Shown one piece after another: positions 62,518 through 64,000 of a stretch of 64,000 nucleotides of DNA. The first letter of the stretch is position 1, and each line of letters begins with the position of its first letter. A program made the translations under genes and the position numbers. The notes beneath the pieces are model-generated. The model was not told the origin of the DNA and searched no databases. It worked only from the letters and a program-made list of their open reading frames with translations. Source of the stretch: Campylobacter sp. US33a. GTDB taxonomy: Bacteria; Campylobacterota; Campylobacteria; Campylobacterales; Campylobacteraceae. The DNA is taken from assembly GCF_004378855.1 (NCBI RefSeq), contig NZ_RYYL01000007.1, forward strand, positions 49,398 to 113,397, read 5' to 3'.

Positions 62518-63549
62518 TTAGTTTTTCTTACTTAAATTTGAAATTGTTTCGTTTAAATCTTTGTTGTTTAAAAGACTAAAAACACTTTTTTTATCCAAAG
62601 AAAAGGTATTGTTTTCACCGTTTTTAATCAAATAACTTTCTCCAATATTTGAAAGTATATGCAAATCTTTTACAATCAAAGTTGCATTGTTTTCTTTAAA
62701 AATAGGAATATGATTAAAGTCTAGTAATTCTTTAACTTCGGTTTTATTATAAAACATAAAACTTTGGTTGTAATTGCCTATTTTGCTTATTCTAACAATA
62801 TAAGGATTCAGCATGATAAACATTAATATAAAAATGAGTATGCTACTAGTTAGTAAAATTTTTAAAAAATTATATTTTTTAAAAATAAAATAATAAATTA
62901 TACAAAGAGCTACATAATAAATAATACATGCAATTATAGAAATGTAGAAATCTTCTATTTTAAAAAACACAATAATAAAGCAAAAACTAACAAACAAAAG
63001 ACATAAATTTAGAAAAAATAGCACCATGCTGAAAATAAAATCTTTTATAAAAAATTTCTTTATACCGAATAAAAATAATGTAGCAATGATAATAGGCAAA
63101 AAATAGCTATAATGCGTATGAAAGATTTTAAATTTGGAAAGAAACTAGTAATATCATCCACAAAATAAATAATTAAAAAAGTCCCAATACTAGATGATAC
63201 CATAGGTAAAAATACGAAACATACATTTTTCCAAGTTTTGATATTGTAAATATTTTTAAAAATTTCCTTAAAAAGGAATAAGGGCATAACATAAAATAAC
63301 AAAAAATGAAATAAATATAAATCCCATCCAAGAAACTAAAAAAATATTAGAAATGATCAAATCTTTACTAAAATCAGGGATAAAATTAATAGTAAAAAGA
63401 AAATATTGGGTTAAAATCAAAGTTCCTAAAGCAAAACTTATAAAAATACTACTAGTGCTTATCACTACTAAATATTACTTTAAAAAATCCATTATCAGAA
63501 AAAATTGTTGCTTAAAATTTTCAAATTCATTTATATTTTCTTCATTCAT
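62518..63549 (-). pseudogene. Degenerate multi-spanning membrane protein gene
   Basis: Three open pieces in different frames (62518-63099, 63060-63302, 63268-63465) plus a short start (ATG at 63549: MNEENINEFENFKQQFF) together make one membrane protein of roughly 340 residues with about nine hydrophobic segments and a C-terminal soluble domain. An in-frame TAA sits at 63475-63477, and frame changes lie near 63285 and 63080. I do not recognise the family. The four pieces being collinear and all hydrophobic supports a single decayed gene. Confidence 0.65.
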
Positions 63550-63647
63550 CCATTTATCTTTTAAAAATTTTATAAAAGATGATTGTATAAGAAAAAATGC
63601 TTTTTTAAATCTTTAAGCGGTGTCTAAATCAAAAAAAATAAAAGATT

Positions 63648-63670
63648 TTCAAGGGTTTAAAGCCCTTGAA
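63648..63670 (-). terminator. Possible terminator hairpin
   Basis: Eight-base stem TTCAAGGG / CCCTTGAA with a TTTAAAG loop, just downstream (in minus direction) of the decayed gene that ends at 63677. The T-rich side on the minus strand suggests termination of that gene. 63550-63647 shows nothing else that I can assign. Confidence 0.6.
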
Positions 63671-63676
63671 TTTTCC

Positions 63677-64000
63677 TTAATTTCCAAACACTTTTAATAA
63701 ATGTTCTTTATAATCTTTGATATACTTTTCCACTTGTAGATTTTTAATCACATCATTGCAGATAAAAGTTGGTAATGCACTCATCCCCAAAAATTGATTT
63801 GCCTTGTGTAGATGTAAATATACTCCATCTACGCCTACATCTTCAAAAAACTCATTTTGTCTTTTTTCATCATCAAAGTCCCAAGTATAAATAATACACC
63901 AACAAGTAATTCTCGTAATATTGCGAGTTCAAACGCTATAGGACTTGAAAGCACGGGCTTAATATCCCATAACATAATAGCTAATACTATGTTAATAAAC
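63677..64000 (-). pseudogene. Fragment of an unknown protein, with a probable frameshift (5' end outside window)
   Basis: The last 80 codons read cleanly up to the TAA at 63677-63679: they include WDFDDEKRQNEFFEDVGVDG, YLHLHKANQFLG and YIKDYKEHLLKVFGN. Upstream, that frame has a TGA, and a different frame stays open (NIVLAIMLWDIKPVLSSPIA), so a frameshift seems to lie near 63915. I do not recognise the family. The sequence could be an intact gene with one sequencing error. Confidence 0.45.

Overview
The window is low-GC, gene-dense DNA from a thermotolerant Campylobacter (epsilonproteobacteria). The signs are the gene set (dba-dsbI, ExbB/ExbD/TonB, ThyX-PyrG-RecJ, ksgA-rnj-rluB, PurM-CoaE-DapF), short intergenic gaps, frequent TTG starts and poly-G contingency tracts. 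Many proteins look close to C. jejuni/C. coli, while others (KsgA, for example) seem more divergent from what I remember. I therefore do not name a species. Several blocks that I recall as separate in C. jejuni lie side by side here, so the gene order looks rearranged.

Layout. 1-276: end of a WG-repeat gene made of near-identical 105-bp units. 282-5225: Old Yellow Enzyme homologue, exbB-exbD-tonB, a secreted PepSY-like protein and a Na/Pi-cotransporter-like protein. 5279-5381: the signal recognition particle RNA. 5351-9608: HD-domain protein, metallophosphatase with a decayed kinase-like N-terminus, queF, a small flavoprotein and thyX. 9709-14910: pyrG, recJ, a radical-SAM protein and a secreted asparaginase. 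14981-18142: a decayed autotransporter with a G9 tract, flanked by inverted copies of a short dispersed repeat. 18424-23721: two transporters (one cystine-type) and the methionine genes metY-metA, preceded by a small Met/Cys leader ORF that can pair with the metY ribosome binding site. 23796-28420: unknown protein, dba-dsbI, dapB, purF. 28593-33812: two chemoreceptors with almost identical signalling domains around a dead tam gene.

34000-57000: two paralogous family-9 glycosyltransferases, each with a poly-G tract and each read as OFF here, bracket a long stretch. It holds a membrane protein, a methyltransferase, purM, coaE, dapF, a Bax-like hydrolase, an ATPase, a PepSY membrane protein, a DNA adenine methylase, a FapA-like protein, a hemerythrin, infC, thrS, uppP, nrdA, purB, an RluA-type synthase and an MFS transporter. 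56124-62502: a radical-SAM protein, a 33-residue membrane peptide, rlmN, a nucleosidase-like protein, ksgA, rnj and rluB. 62518-64000: two further decayed genes.

Functional themes are sulfur amino acids (cystine uptake, MetA/MetY, leader), purine and pyrimidine synthesis (purB, purF, purM, pyrG, thyX, nrdA), lysine/peptidoglycan (dapB, dapF, uppP, Bax), translation and RNA maturation (infC, thrS, ksgA, rlmN, rnj, rluB, SRP RNA), and variable surface functions. The most interesting single observation is the Met-Met-Cys leader peptide and its predicted translation-attenuation switch before metY.
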